Of a DNA stretch of 64,000 nt, positions 10,495 through 21,612 are shown piece by piece (the first letter of the stretch is position 1; every line of letters starts with the position of its first letter). Made by a program: the position numbers and the translations under genes. The notes beneath the pieces were generated by a model. The model made no database searches and was not told where the DNA came from. It saw only the letters and a list, made by a program, of their open reading frames with translations. The stretch lies in the NCBI GenBank assembly GCA_047967505.1, contig CM106540.1; one strand, 5' to 3'. The stretch is from Dipteris shenzhenensis (lineage: Eukaryota; Polypodiophyta; Polypodiopsida; Gleicheniales).

Positions 10495-10915
10495 TGCCAT
10501 CTGCATAATTTGACTCCCCATTGTCTTATTGCTCATTGTCATGACAGTCCCTTGCCAGGTGCCATCTGCATAATTTGACTCCCACTTGTCTTGCCAAGCC
10601 TTGCCCCTTGGGTGCATTGACTCCCCATTGTCTTATTGCTCAATGAGATAGTCCCTTGCCAGGTGCCATCTGCATTAACTCCCTATTGTCTTGCCAAGCC
10701 TTGACCCTTGGGTGACATCCAGTGCAAAATACAGGTGCCATCTGCATTAACTCCCACAAGTTATCTTGCTAAGCCTTGCCCCTTGGGTACATTGACTCCC
10801 CATTGTCTTATTGCTCAATGTGATAGTCCCTTGCCAGGTGCCATCTGCATTAACTCCCTATTGTCTTGGCAAGCCTTGACCCTTGGGTGACATCCAATGC
10901 ATATTTTGACTCTCA
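10495..10915. repeat. Tandem repeat built from GTGCCATCTGCAT units
   Basis: GTGCCATCTGCAT starts a unit at about 10497, 10559, 10663, 10737 and 10838. Units alternate between a short and a long form, giving a compound period of about 175 bp (10663 to 10838). Phrases such as TTGCCAAGCCTTG and TGACTCCCCATTGTC recur. No coding potential is seen. Confidence 0.75.
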
Positions 10916-11017
10916 TTTGACATAGGAGGTGATGACTCTGATTATAATTGTCTTGGATTGGCTTCTTGCCTAGTACCCAAATAAAATCCTTCAATGGACT
11001 TCAATACAAAGCTTTAA

Positions 11018-14000
11018 TCATGGACATTCTTCATTTGCACTGTCTCCTTCTACTTCCTCCATGGCGAGCATCCTTAAAAATTCGTGTATATGCAAAATAG
11101 TTTGCTGTGGTATTTTTATTTTTCCTTCTACCTCATATCCCATGCGCTTCTTTGATTTCTTTGCCCTTGAATGCCAATACACCATGATTGTCTCTGTCGA
11201 AACTTGAGAGACCGCTTCATCCTTTGGGACCCACTCCTTCATTATACAATTAGTATGCAATGTGTTGTTATCCATATTCTCCTTCCTGCCCTTTGGTTCA
11301 TACCATACCGCTGTAAATGTTGTAGCTCTCCCTTGGTCATCTCTTTGCACATCAACTACTTTTGCAACCCAAAACTTCACATTCTCATATTCATCATCCG
11401 ATGGCCGAACCATAACAAAACAATCGACCTCTATATCTACTTGTGGCATAAACTCTCTCTTCTTCTGTCCACAATATAAACGTGGGAGTAATGATACAAA
11501 TTCATTTTCAAAGACTGGAGCTGGGCGCAAATCGTTATGAACATTTGGCCAAAACATATTGCATTCTTCCTTGACATCCTTTGAGCCTCACATTCTCTCA
11601 AGGTCCTTTATTAAATTTCGTGTCTTGTTAATTATAGTGGTAGTGTGTTCTCTCCAAGTAGGCTTCGAATCAGGATATCTCCGGAGCATTTCCTCTTTGT
11701 ATGTAATAAATGCTTTTAATCCTTCTATTTCACAGTTAGACCTCTCATTGAATTCTTGTATAGGAGCCCATGTTGGATACCTTTCCTTGCTGGGAAGTGA
11801 AGTTAAGAGACTGTAAGGTTCTTCAGGTTCCCATTTTGTATCATGAGAACACTGTTGCCATTGCATTACGGGTTTTTCATCTTTAAAAAAAAAACGAAAG
11901 TAGTGTGGATTGGTATGACCTGTCAATGCATCACCACCCGTTTGTATGAAAGGTAGAATGAAGCTCTTCCAATCATACATTCTTTCGAGCCTCTCACATA
12001 CTGTACTTTCCTTATGACCACCAACTTGCCTGCCACATCTTCTTACCAAGTCATCTATTGTCTCCACATCCTTGCATTTAAGCTCCCTTGAGACTGTGCT
12101 AAAAACCTGATCGATATCCTCATGTGTATGCCCAACATACAAAAATCCACATTCGACCTCATTGAAGATTCGATGAGCAACTAGCATGGAGCAGAATATG
12201 AGTACATTCTTATTTTCTCGCCAGCAATTATCAGCTTGTATTCTCAAAGTTGGTGGTAGGCAACCTTTTTCTGCATGTACATTGCAAATTGCCTTCATAA
12301 TAGATGTTACAACTTGATTGCTATCATGTAGATGCAAGGAATCAATCCATATATCTGCAAAGAACTTAATTCCATGCACTAATACTCCACATAGATGTGT
12401 CTTTAGAAAGTGCTTTCCTTGTAATTTAGGTGGAGTGGCAACAAAACGAGGCAATGTTGTTGTATTCTGATCCATGCCATCTACAATAAGGCACATGTAG
12501 TCATCGGGATGCGAAATAGCTTGCTCCTTCCAAAATGCATATTTTTGTCTGGAATGTCAAATAAGGTCATGATGAGATTTTTGGTTTTTTGAATATAATT
12601 CCCTTTGATTTGGACATGTTGCACTCTCAATCGCTCGCTTTAAATCATCACAGACATTGCACTTTGACATTTTTTGCCTCCTTGGGATTTTAACATATCC
12701 AAAGTTCTTCTTCCAAAGAGTATACAAAGTATGAGAAGAAGCTACAGCATCCCCTCTTTGCCTTTGCTTTTCTGCAATAGAGTCAAATACTTCGAGCTTT
12801 GTCAAGCCCATTGGAAGGTGCATTTCAGTGATCGCGTCACCGTTAGGGAGTTTGGTAGATATATGGGGTTGAGGTAAAGCATTTTCATGTATGAAGTCTT
12901 GCAAAATTGATGTTGCCCTGACAGTTGAGATTCTTGATTTGGACCTTCCTCTATTACTGTGAATGCTAAATTTGTTGCCGCCCTTTGCCTTGGTGACTAA
13001 ATCCCAATATGTACCATGGGATAATCCAGTAATATTGCGATATGCCTTATTGCAAATCCTTTTTCCATTTACGAGAGGTTTTACCTTTTGTCTTGAACTT
13101 AGCCTTTTATTGCCATTCTGAAGAAAGCAAGAGAGACTTGTGAGAAGGTATTCATTTCTTTCGCTTCCTCTTCTTTGCCACACGTGTCCTCTACATTCCC
13201 TAATGTCTGCAAGATCAATGAAGCGCATACATCTTCGCTTGCAACATAGATATCCCAATGCATTTAACATGTTCTCCTCCTTCATTACTCTCTTCCTCTT
13301 TGGTTGCTTTTGTGGATCTGCCTTGATTCGTCGCTTTCTCTTCATGCATACGTATGACCGTTTTTGTTCCTCGTGCATGTTGTTATCTCTATTTATGCAC
13401 TTCTTCTCCTCACATTTGTTTGTAACCAAGCATCCATGATTGGTTGTTGCATCCTTATCCATATCACAATCAAAGTTAAATATTGAATAATCCTCTGTTG
13501 ATCTCATCCTCATTTTTAACATACTCTTAGGACCATTCAATGAATTCAATATTCTATGAGAGTATTGAGAACCTTGAAACTCTTCCACTTCTGAGAGAAC
13601 ATCACTCATTGGGACATCTTGCATGGCTTTCACAAATCCACAAGTTTGATTGACACCAGGTTTGTTAATATGCATGAACTCATCCACACTTGACAAGACA
13701 TCGCTATTGAAACCTTTGCCCTTCTCACTGTGCAAGAATTCATCCACCCCAGATAAGGCTTCGCTTCTAAAATCATTTTGTTTCTCGGAACCAATGAACT
13801 CATCCACTCCAAATAAGATGTCACTTCTATAATTGAGTATATTGAAATCATCCACATTTGAAGTGATAGAGCCTGGCACATGGGCACGCTTTTTAGGTCC
13901 TTTGATATTGTAGTATACCTTGTCTTTATCATTGAAAACCATGTGCCTTTTTCTCATGTTTAAAAATTGCATGCTCCATCTCATATTCTTGCCTACCTCA

Positions 14001-14485
14001 TAGTAGGGATCACATAAGGATGTTATGTTATCAACCATACCATCATCAGTGACTTTTAGAATCCTCATCTGTGCAAATGACCATTGCTCCACTTGTTCAA
14101 ATCCCAATACTTCACCTTCTGCTATAGTCTTATTTGCAAATGATCTCATTTGTAAAATGTCCCCTATAGTAAAATCCAAGGTGGTGCACTTTGTATTCTT
14201 GATAATGTCTGTTGCATAAGTCTCATCTTTGTCCCATGCTATAAATGATTTGTTGGATGTATTGTAGGGAATAACATCTCCAAGTGTTTCCATATCTCCA
14301 CATTTATACTTTAGCTCAACATGTGCGCTAAGAATCTTTGATACAGTAACTGCCACCTTATCTTCGCGAAGTCTTCGAAAGTGGCAAACTGAATTGGGAT
14401 CACTATCATGGATTGTAGCAAATGCAACTACTTCTCTTTTGCTACATAAAATCACATCCATCCCTGGAACAAAATCTATAGCCAT
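11018..14485 (-). pseudogene. DUF7869-type transposase-like gene, one frame with two in-frame TGA stops
   Basis: A single frame of 1,156 codons runs from the ATG at 14485 to the stop at 11018, broken only by TGA at 12559-12557 and at 11590-11588. The N-terminal region (about residues 1-200) has a BAH/tudor-like beta-rich look; residues 400-470 are very basic with Cys pairs. The core after the first stop has LIVDGMDQ, LRIQADNCWRENKN and GHTHEDIDQVFS, the three motifs of the DUF7869 RNase H-like fold found in plant mobile elements, and their acidic residues are likely catalytic. The C-terminal part has a chromo/tudor-like FWVAKVVDVQ ... VWYEPKG stretch. Both stops could be CGA-to-TGA changes. 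No terminal inverted repeats were identified. Confidence 0.7.
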
Positions 14486-14599
14486 CTCCTTTGTGAGAGT
14501 CCTTCACAAGCAAGCTGCAGTAGCAACAATTACATAAATATTAGTCTCTTTTTAATAATCTACTCATTTATTATAATTTTTAATTAGTACTTAATTTAT

Positions 14600-16680
14600 T
14601 GGTGGGACAAGTTATCCGATCAAGTACTCATCAGATGGACATGCCAAGTTATCCTTTGCATGGTCGATCAAGCATTAAATACTATTTTTGCTCTAGTGTC
14701 ATGCACATGCCTTAAAAAACACGAGCCTGCTAGGTATGTTATCCAATCAAGCACTTATGGGATGGGTGTGCCACTTTGCATGTAAGTCAATTCCACCTAG
14801 TTGAAGGTGTGTGCAAAGTAGTGTGCTCATCGGATATGCTTTGCATTGTCGATCAAGCATAAAACACCGTTTTTGCCTTAGTGTCATGCACAACCATGAA
14901 AAAACACGGTCCTAAGTGTGTTAATCAAACAAGTACTTATCGAATGGGGGCTCTAGTTTGCACGCAAGTCCGTTTCAACTAGGTTGAGATGCATGCAAAG
15001 TATTGTCACCATCGGATATGCTCTGCATGGTCGATTACGCATTATACAATGTTTTTCCCGTAGTGATATGCACATCCGCAAAAAAACATGCCCCTAGGTA
15101 TGTTATCTGACCAAGTACTTATCGGATGAGTGTGCCTCTTTGAGAACATTTGAATACCACCTAGGTTAAGGTATAGGAAAAGTATTGTGCCCATCAGATA
15201 TGCTTTGCATGGTCGATCGAGCATTAAATACCATTTTTGCCTTAGTGTCATGCACATCCATAAAAAAACACGCTGCTAGGTGTGTTATCCGATCAAGTAC
15301 TTATGTGATGGGAATGCCACTTTTCATGTAAGTCAATTCCACCTAGTTGAAGGTGTGTGCAAAGTAGTGTGCCCATCGGATATGATTTGCATTGTCGATC
15401 AAGCATAAAACACGGTTTTTGCTTTTGTGTCATGCACAACCATATAAAAACACGACCATAAGCGTGTTATTCAAATAAGTACTTATCGGATGGGGGCTCC
15501 ACTTTGCACACAAGTCTTTTTCAACTATGTTGAGGTGCGTGCAAAGTATTGTCACCATCGGATATGCTTTGCATGGTCGATCACGCATTATACACCATTT
15601 TTTCCCTAGTGATATGGACATCCGTAAAAAAACACGCCCTTAGGTGTGTTATCTGACGAAGTACTTATCGGATGGCTGTTCCTCTTTGAGAACATTTCAA
15701 TACCACCAAGGTTGAGGCATACGAAAAGTTTTGTGCCCATCGGATATCCTTTGCATTGTCGATCGAGCATTAAATACTATTTTTGCTCTAGTGTCATGCA
15801 CATCCGTAAAAAAACACGTTGCTTACCTAGGTATGTTATGTAATCAGGCACTTATGGGATGGGCGTGCCACTTTCCATGTAAGTCAATTCCACCTAGTTG
15901 AAGGTGTGTGCAAAGTATTGTGCCCATCGGATATGCTTTGCATTGTCAGACAAGCATTAAACACTGTTTTGGCCTTAGTGTCATGCACAACCGTCAAAAA
16001 ACGCGGTCCTAGATGTGTTATTCGACTAAGTACTTATGGGATGGGCATGCCACTTTGCATGTAAGTCAATAATACGTAGGTTGAGATGTGTGCAAGTATT
16101 GTGATGATCCCATATGCATTGCATTGTCGATCAAGCATAAATCAGCGTTTTTGCCTTAGTGTCATGGACAACAACCAATAAAAAACATGGTCCTAGGTGT
16201 GATATTCTAAAAAGTACTTATTGAATGGGCGTTCCACTTTGCATGGAATACCATACCACCACTTTTGAGGTACGTGCAAAGTATTGTGCCCATCGGATAT
16301 GCTTTACATGGTAGATTGAGTATTAAATACCGTTTTTGGCCTTGGTGTCATGTACAACCGTCAAAAAACACGATCGTAGGTGTATTTTTCAAACAAGTAC
16401 TTATCGGATGGGGATGATACTTTGCACACAAGTCAACACTGCCTAGGTTGAGGAACATGCAAAGTCTTGTGTCCATTGGATATGCTTTGCATAGTCGATC
16501 TCACATTATACACCATTTTGTTCCTAGTGTTATGCACAATCGTCATAAAAATACGTTTGGAGGTGTTTTATCCGAACAAGTACTTATGGGATGGGTGCAC
16601 CACTTTGTATGCAAGTCAATACGACCTAGGTTGAGGCATCTACAAAGTTTTGTGCCCATCGGAGAAATGTAGATGCGATA
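14600..16680. repeat. 183-bp satellite array, about 11 monomers, trimeric higher-order pattern
   Basis: The anchor GCAT(G/T)GTCGAT, after ATATGCTTT, recurs near 14658, 14842, 15025, 15207, 15389, 15571, 15753, 15940, 16121, 16307 and 16489. Spacing is 181-187 bp, mostly 182-184. Monomers 1, 4 and 7 share GATCGAGCATTAAATAC-type text, 2, 5 and 8 share AAGCAT(T)AAACAC, and 3, 6 and 11 share CGCATTATACA. This gives a three-monomer higher-order repeat of about 548 bp over at least the first eight copies. There is no coding potential. Confidence 0.85.
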
Positions 16681-16899
16681 ATATTAGAAAATTCTTGGTA
16701 TGTGTATATGTGTGTGTGTGTGGCAAACAATTTTGATACAACAAAGTAAACACCTAGTGCACAAATTATGCACTTCATACCTTGAGTAAATAAGCTTGTT
16801 GATGAGGATAAATATGCCCTTGAATAAAAGCACAGTTGTTGTATGACCACAATAGGATCGCTTTGACACCTGTGATTTTGCCCACATGTAAGTTTGCAA

Positions 16900-17175
16900 A
16901 TAGTATAAAAAATCATATAATAATATATTAATAGTTTGCAAATGTGTATAGCAAGTGAGTAATGGGAAGTGGAAGTGGGAGTGAGGAGGGAGGAGTGGAA
17001 TGGGAGAGGGAAGTAATAGGGGTGTATGATAATAAGTATAAAAAATAGTATAATAATATATTAATAGTTTTCAAATGGCAAGTGAGTAATGGGAAGCGGA
17101 AGTGAGAGTGGGGAGGGAAGAATGGAATGGGAGAGGGGAAGGTAATAGGGGAGTAGGATAATAAGGGAGTGAAAT
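16900..17175. repeat. Tandem duplication of about 140 bp
   Basis: The block TATAATAATATATTAATAG ... AGTGAGTAATGGGAAG ... ATGGGAGAGG occurs at about 16900-17037 and again at 17038-17175. The following bases to 17460 are purine-rich and start the long strand-asymmetric region. The preceding 16690-16890 holds a short TG run and nothing else that I recognise. Confidence 0.7.
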
Positions 17176-17465
17176 GAGTGAGGGGAGTTAATAGGGGATG
17201 AAAAAGAGGAGGGTGAGATGGGGAAATATGGGATTTTGGGAAATGGGAGGAGTATGGGACGTGGTGGAAATGTGGGATGGGAGTGGTGGCAATGGGGGAG
17301 GAAAAAGAAATGGATGGGGGGAGGGCTAATGGAAGATTGGGATGAGGGATGGGGGTCCAATGGGAGAGGGGGAGTAATGGGAGCCAATGGGAGAGGGGAT
17401 AAATGAAAAGCCAATAGGAGAGAGGGGAGGAATGTAAAGCCAATAGGAGAGAAGGAGGAAAACCT

Positions 17466-17606
17466 AATTTTTCTTATATATAGTCTTCCTTCTTCATTCA
17501 TTCTCCCCTCATTTCATTCATTGAAGCAAGAAAGCAAGGACGATCAAGAAAGCAAGGAAGGAAGAGCAAGAAAGCAAGAAAGAGCAAACTTACAAACTTT
17601 TTCCAG
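17466..17606 (+). promoter_or_regulatory. Upstream TATA box and first exon module
   Basis: TTTTTCTTATATATA (TATA at about 17473-17482) is followed by a pyrimidine-rich CATTCATTCTC leader, CATTTCATTCATTGAAGCAA, a purine-rich stretch and TTTTTCCAG before GTACTTGCA, a likely splice donor at 17607. The same order of elements occurs at 20157-20278. It looks like a duplicated core promoter plus 5' untranslated exon. Transcription is inferred. Confidence 0.5.
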
Positions 17607-17639
17607 GTACTTGCAAATTTTTTTGATTAATTCTTTATC

Positions 17640-19640
17640 TAGATTTTTTTTTTAAATTTGAAGAGAGAGGAACTAGAGAGAGAAAGGTTCCTGTCAGGAG
17701 GGGAGGAGAAGGAGAGGATGGAGGGGCGGGAGGGAAGGGAGGAGGAGGGGAGGGAGAGGCGGGGGCAGGGTTGAGGGGGGGAGGGGGGAAAGGAGGGGGG
17801 AAGGGGGGGAAGGGGGGGGCTGGGGCAGCCTCCCTAGAGGGGGGGAAGGGGAAGGGGGGGGGAGCGCTCGCCACCCCCCCTGGAGGAGGGGAAGGGGGGT
17901 GGGGTGGGAAAGGGGGGAGGGGGGGAAGGAGGGCGAGGCGGGAAGGGGGGAGGGGGGGCTGGCGAGGCGGGGCGAGAAGAGGGGGGGGTTGGCGGGGGGG
18001 GGGAAGGGGGCAGGGGGGACTGGCGCCCCCTCCAGGGGGAAGGGGGGCAGGCGAGAAGGGGGGATGGGGGGATGGAGGGGGAAGGGTGGCTGGCGGGGGG
18101 GGGGGCTGGCATCCGCCAGCCCGGGGGAAGGGGGGAGGGGGGGTAGGGGGGAAGGGGGGAGGGGGGGGGCCGCCAGCCCTCGGGAAGGGGGGGTGGAGGG
18201 GGAAGGGGGTGGGACGGGGGCGGGGGGGGAAAGGGGGGAGGGGGGGCTGGCGGCCACGATCGCCAGCCCTGTGGAGGGGGGGAAGGGGGGCGGGGGGCTG
18301 GTGAGGGGCGAGGGGGAAGGGGGTGGGAGGGGGGCGCGGCCGCCAGCCCCATGGAGGGGGGGAAGGGGGGAGGGGGAATGGGGGGGGGCTAGCACCCCCC
18401 TCTAGGGGGAAGGGGGGCTAGGGGGGAGGGGGGGGCTGGCGGGGGGGGGAGGGGGGAAAGGGGGGGAAGGGAGGGTTGAGGGGGAAGGGGGTGGGAGGGA
18501 GGGGGGGGCTGGCGGGGGGGGGGGGGGGAGGGGGGAAAGGGGGGGAAGGGAGGGAGGGAGGGAGGGGGGGGCGGGGGGCTAGCGGGGCGGGAGGGGGGGT
18601 CTGGTGGCCGTGGCTGCCAGCCCCATGGAGGGGGCGGAATGGGGGAGGGGGGGCTGGCGCCCCCCTCCAGGGGGAAGGGGGGTGGGGGGGGAAGGGGGCG
18701 GGGGCTAGAAGCCACGGCCGCCAAACCCCCTGGTGGAGGGGGGGGAAGGGGGGATGGGGGGGTGGAGGGGGAAGGGGGAAGGGGGTGGGAGGGGGGCAGG
18801 GACTGGCGGGGGGGGAGGGGGAAGGGGGGGGCTGGCGCCGATGATCGCTAGCCCCGTGGAGGAGGGAAGGGGGGGGCTGGCGGGGGGGGCCGGTGCCCCC
18901 TCCAGGGGGAAGGGGGAGGGGGGGCTGGCGGCCGCAGCCGCTAGAGCCCGTGGAGGGGGGGGAAGGGGGGGTTGAGGGGGAAGGAGGTGGGAGCGGGGCA
19001 GGGGGGGGAAGGGGGGAGGGGGGGCTGGCTGCCGCAGCCGCCAGCCCCGTGGGGGGAGGGAAGGGGGCAGGGGGGGCTGGCACCCCCCTCCAAGGGGAAG
19101 GGGGGCGGGGGGGAAGGGGGGATGGGGGGTGGAGGGGGAAGGGGGTGGGAGGGAGGGCTGGCGGCCGCGGTCGCTAGACCCCCTTGACGGGGGGAAGGGG
19201 GGGGCGGGGGAGGAAGGGGAGGGGGGGAGCGGGAGGGGAGGGGAGGGGAGGGGAGGGGAGGAGGGGAGGGCGGGGGGGAGGGCCATCAGGGGGAAGGCGG
19301 GGCGGGGGGGGAAGGGGAGGGGAGGGGGGGAGGGGTCGAGGGGGGGAGACGGGGTGGTAGAGGGGGGGAGGGGTTTTGGCGGCGAAGGGAGGGGAGGGGA
19401 GGGGAGGAGGGGAGGGTGGGGGGTCGAGGGAGGGAGGGGAGCGGAAGGAGAGAGAGGAGAGAGAGAGGGAGAGGAGAGGAGGGAGCCGAAGGAGAGAGAG
19501 GGGAGAGGAGGGAGGGGAGTGAGAGAGAGAGTGAGGGGAGGGAGAGAGAAAGAGAGAGAGAGAGAGAGAATGAGGGGGGAAGGTATGGGAGAGAGAGAGA
19601 GAGTGAGGGAGAGAGAAACAAGGGAGTAGAGGGAGAGAGG
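17640..19640. repeat. Extreme G-rich, pyrimidine-poor tract with spaced GGCTGGCGGCCGC-type palindromes
   Basis: About 2 kb of the plus strand is runs of G with scattered A. Every roughly 60-95 bp there is a short GC-rich palindromic island, for example GGCTGGCGGCC ... GCCAGCCCC near 18246, 18340, 18600, 18925, 19022 and 19160. The G runs can form G-quadruplexes and the islands can form hairpins. Long ORFs on both strands (Gly/Arg-rich on plus, Pro-rich on minus) are composition artefacts. The tract lies between two TATA/first-exon modules and upstream of the coding exon at 21609. Confidence 0.85.
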
Positions 19641-19679
19641 TCGAATTCTTACAAGAGCATCAAATAAGATTTGACTTAG

Positions 19680-20100
19680 GGAAAGAATGAAAGGGACTTA
19701 CTAGAAGAAAGTATCAAGAAGAATGTTGAACACAAATTTGAATTCTTACAACTAAGAGTGAGAGCGACAAATAAGATTCTTGCTCAAATAAGATTTGACT
19801 TACTATCATGAGCAAGAGCGACAAATAAGATTCTTGCTCAAATAAGATTACTATCACAAGCAAGAGCGACAAATAAGATTTGACTTACTATCATGAGCAA
19901 GAGCGACAAATAAGATTCAAATGACTTACGAGAAGAATGAAAGGGACTTATGAGAAGAAAGTATCAAGAAGAATGTTGAAGAAAGTATCAAGAAGAATGT
20001 TGAACACAAATTTGAATTCAAAAGGAATGTACGAGAAGAAAGTATGAGAAGAATGTGGAACACAAATTTGAATTCAAATTTATAATGAATTCAAATTTCC
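19680..20100. repeat. Short tandem repeats, AAGAGCGACAAATAAGATT type
   Basis: AAGAGCGACAAATAAGATT recurs near 19758, 19811, 19863 and 19901. AGAAAGTATCAAGAAGAATG recurs near 19708, 19956 and 19982. The region links the G-rich tract to the second TATA module and shows no coding potential. Confidence 0.65.
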
Positions 20101-20156
20101 CCTCAATTTCCCTCTCTTTTTTGAAAATTCAAATTTATGCGTAGGAGGAGTGGGCT

Positions 20157-20278
20157 AGTTTTTCTTATATATACTCTTCTTTCCATTCATTCATTCTCAC
20201 TCTCTCCTCATTTCATTGAAGCAACCAAGAGCTAAAGAGAAAGGATAAGCGGAGCCTTACTTTTTTCACTTTTTCCAG
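20157..20278 (+). promoter_or_regulatory. Proximal TATA box and first exon of the ParB-like gene
   Basis: TTTTTCTTATATATA (about 20164-20173), a CATTCATTCTC leader, CTCATTTCATTGAAGCAA and TTTTTCCAG before GTACTTGCA (donor at 20279) mirror the module at 17466-17606. The first good acceptor before the long ORF is TTCTTGTAG at 21601-21608, four bases before the ATG at 21613. The intron would be 20279-21608 and would contain the GA-rich DNA. Confidence 0.5.
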
Positions 20279-20559
20279 GTACTTGCATTCTTTTTCATTC
20301 GTCTCTTGTAATTCTTTTTCTTTACTTACAATTCTTTTTCAATTAGTTTCTTGTTAAAGTTTTTGAGTTCTATTTCTTAAAATTCGTCTTGTAATTCTTT
20401 TTCTTTACTTACAATTGTTTTTCAATTAATTTATTGTTAAAGTTTTTGAGGAGGGGGGTCTTTTAAAAGGCATTACAATTCTTTTTAAATTAGTTTCTTA
20501 TTTGAGTTTTTGAGTTCTATTTTAATTAGTTTTTTATTTATATTTGAGTTTGTAAATTT

Positions 20560-21121
20560 GAGAAATGAGAGAATAGGGAGGGAGAGAAAGAGAGAGGAGA
20601 GAGGAGAGAAGGAAAGAGAGAAATTAAGAGAGACAAGAGGGGCTCTTGGCGGCTGTGGCCGCCAAGGGAGAGAGAGAATGAGAAATGAGAGGAGTAGGGA
20701 GGGAGAGAAAGAGAGAAAGGAGAGAGGGAGAGAGAGAGAGAGATTCACAGAGAGAAGAGGGGCTCTTTAAATGAGAGAGAAGAGTAGGGAGGGAAAGAAA
20801 GAGAGAGGAGAGGGGGGGAGAGAGAATAAGAGAGAGAAGAGGATCTCTTGGTGGCTGTGGCTACTTGAGGGAGGGAGAGAGTAGGGAGAGAGAGGGATAG
20901 AGAGAGAAAGAGAGAGAGGGAGAGAGAGAAAAAGAGAGAGAGAGGGAAAGAGAGAGAGGGAGAGAGAGAGAAAGAGAGAGAGGGAGAGAGAGAGATGTTT
21001 ATCAAAATGAAACGTGGGAGAGAGAGAGAGAGAAGAGAGGAGGGAGACTTAGGGAGAGAGAGATAAAGAGAGAGGGAGAGAGAATGAAACTTCTAGCGGC
21101 CGTGGCCGCCAAGAGAGGGAG

Positions 21122-21165
<44 letters not shown>

Positions 21166-21600
21166 CTCACAGCCATGGCCACCAAGGGAGGGAGGGAGGG
21201 AGGGAGGGAGGAAGGCTGAGAGAGATTAAGAGAGAGAATTTAGAGAGAGAGAGAGAGACATAGAGAGGGAAAGAATGACAAATCCTAGTGGCCAAGAGGA
21301 TAGAGGGAGGTAGAGAGGGTAAGAGAGAGAGAGAGGGAGAGAGAGAGAAGAGGAGAGAGAGAGAGAGAGGAGAAAGATGGAGAGAGAGAGAGAGAAATAA
21401 TTACAAATCCTAGGGAGAGAGAGAGAGAATGAAAAATCTTAGCCGCCATGCGAGGGAGAGAAAGAGAGAGTTGAGATAAACTAAGAGAGAGAATGAGTGG
21501 GATGAGGACAGAGAGGGAAACACATAAGAGTTGTCAAAGAGAGAGAGAGAGAGAGATTAAGAGAGAGAATGAGGTGTCTTAACTATGGCTACAGAGAGAT
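20560..21600. repeat. GA-rich tract with TTGGCGGC/GCCGCCAAG palindromes
   Basis: The plus strand is mostly GAGA repeats. Palindromic islands of the type CTTGGCGGC ... GCCGCCAAG interrupt it near 20645, 20850, 21093 and 21165. These resemble the islands in the G-rich tract, so both tracts may come from one amplified unit. Confidence 0.8.
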
Positions 21601-21612
21601 TCTTGTAGGATT

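Noticed and set aside
17640-19640. Long overlapping ORFs on both strands (Gly/Arg-rich and Pro-rich).
   Set aside because: They follow from near-pure G composition, occur in several frames at once and have no start context or domain.
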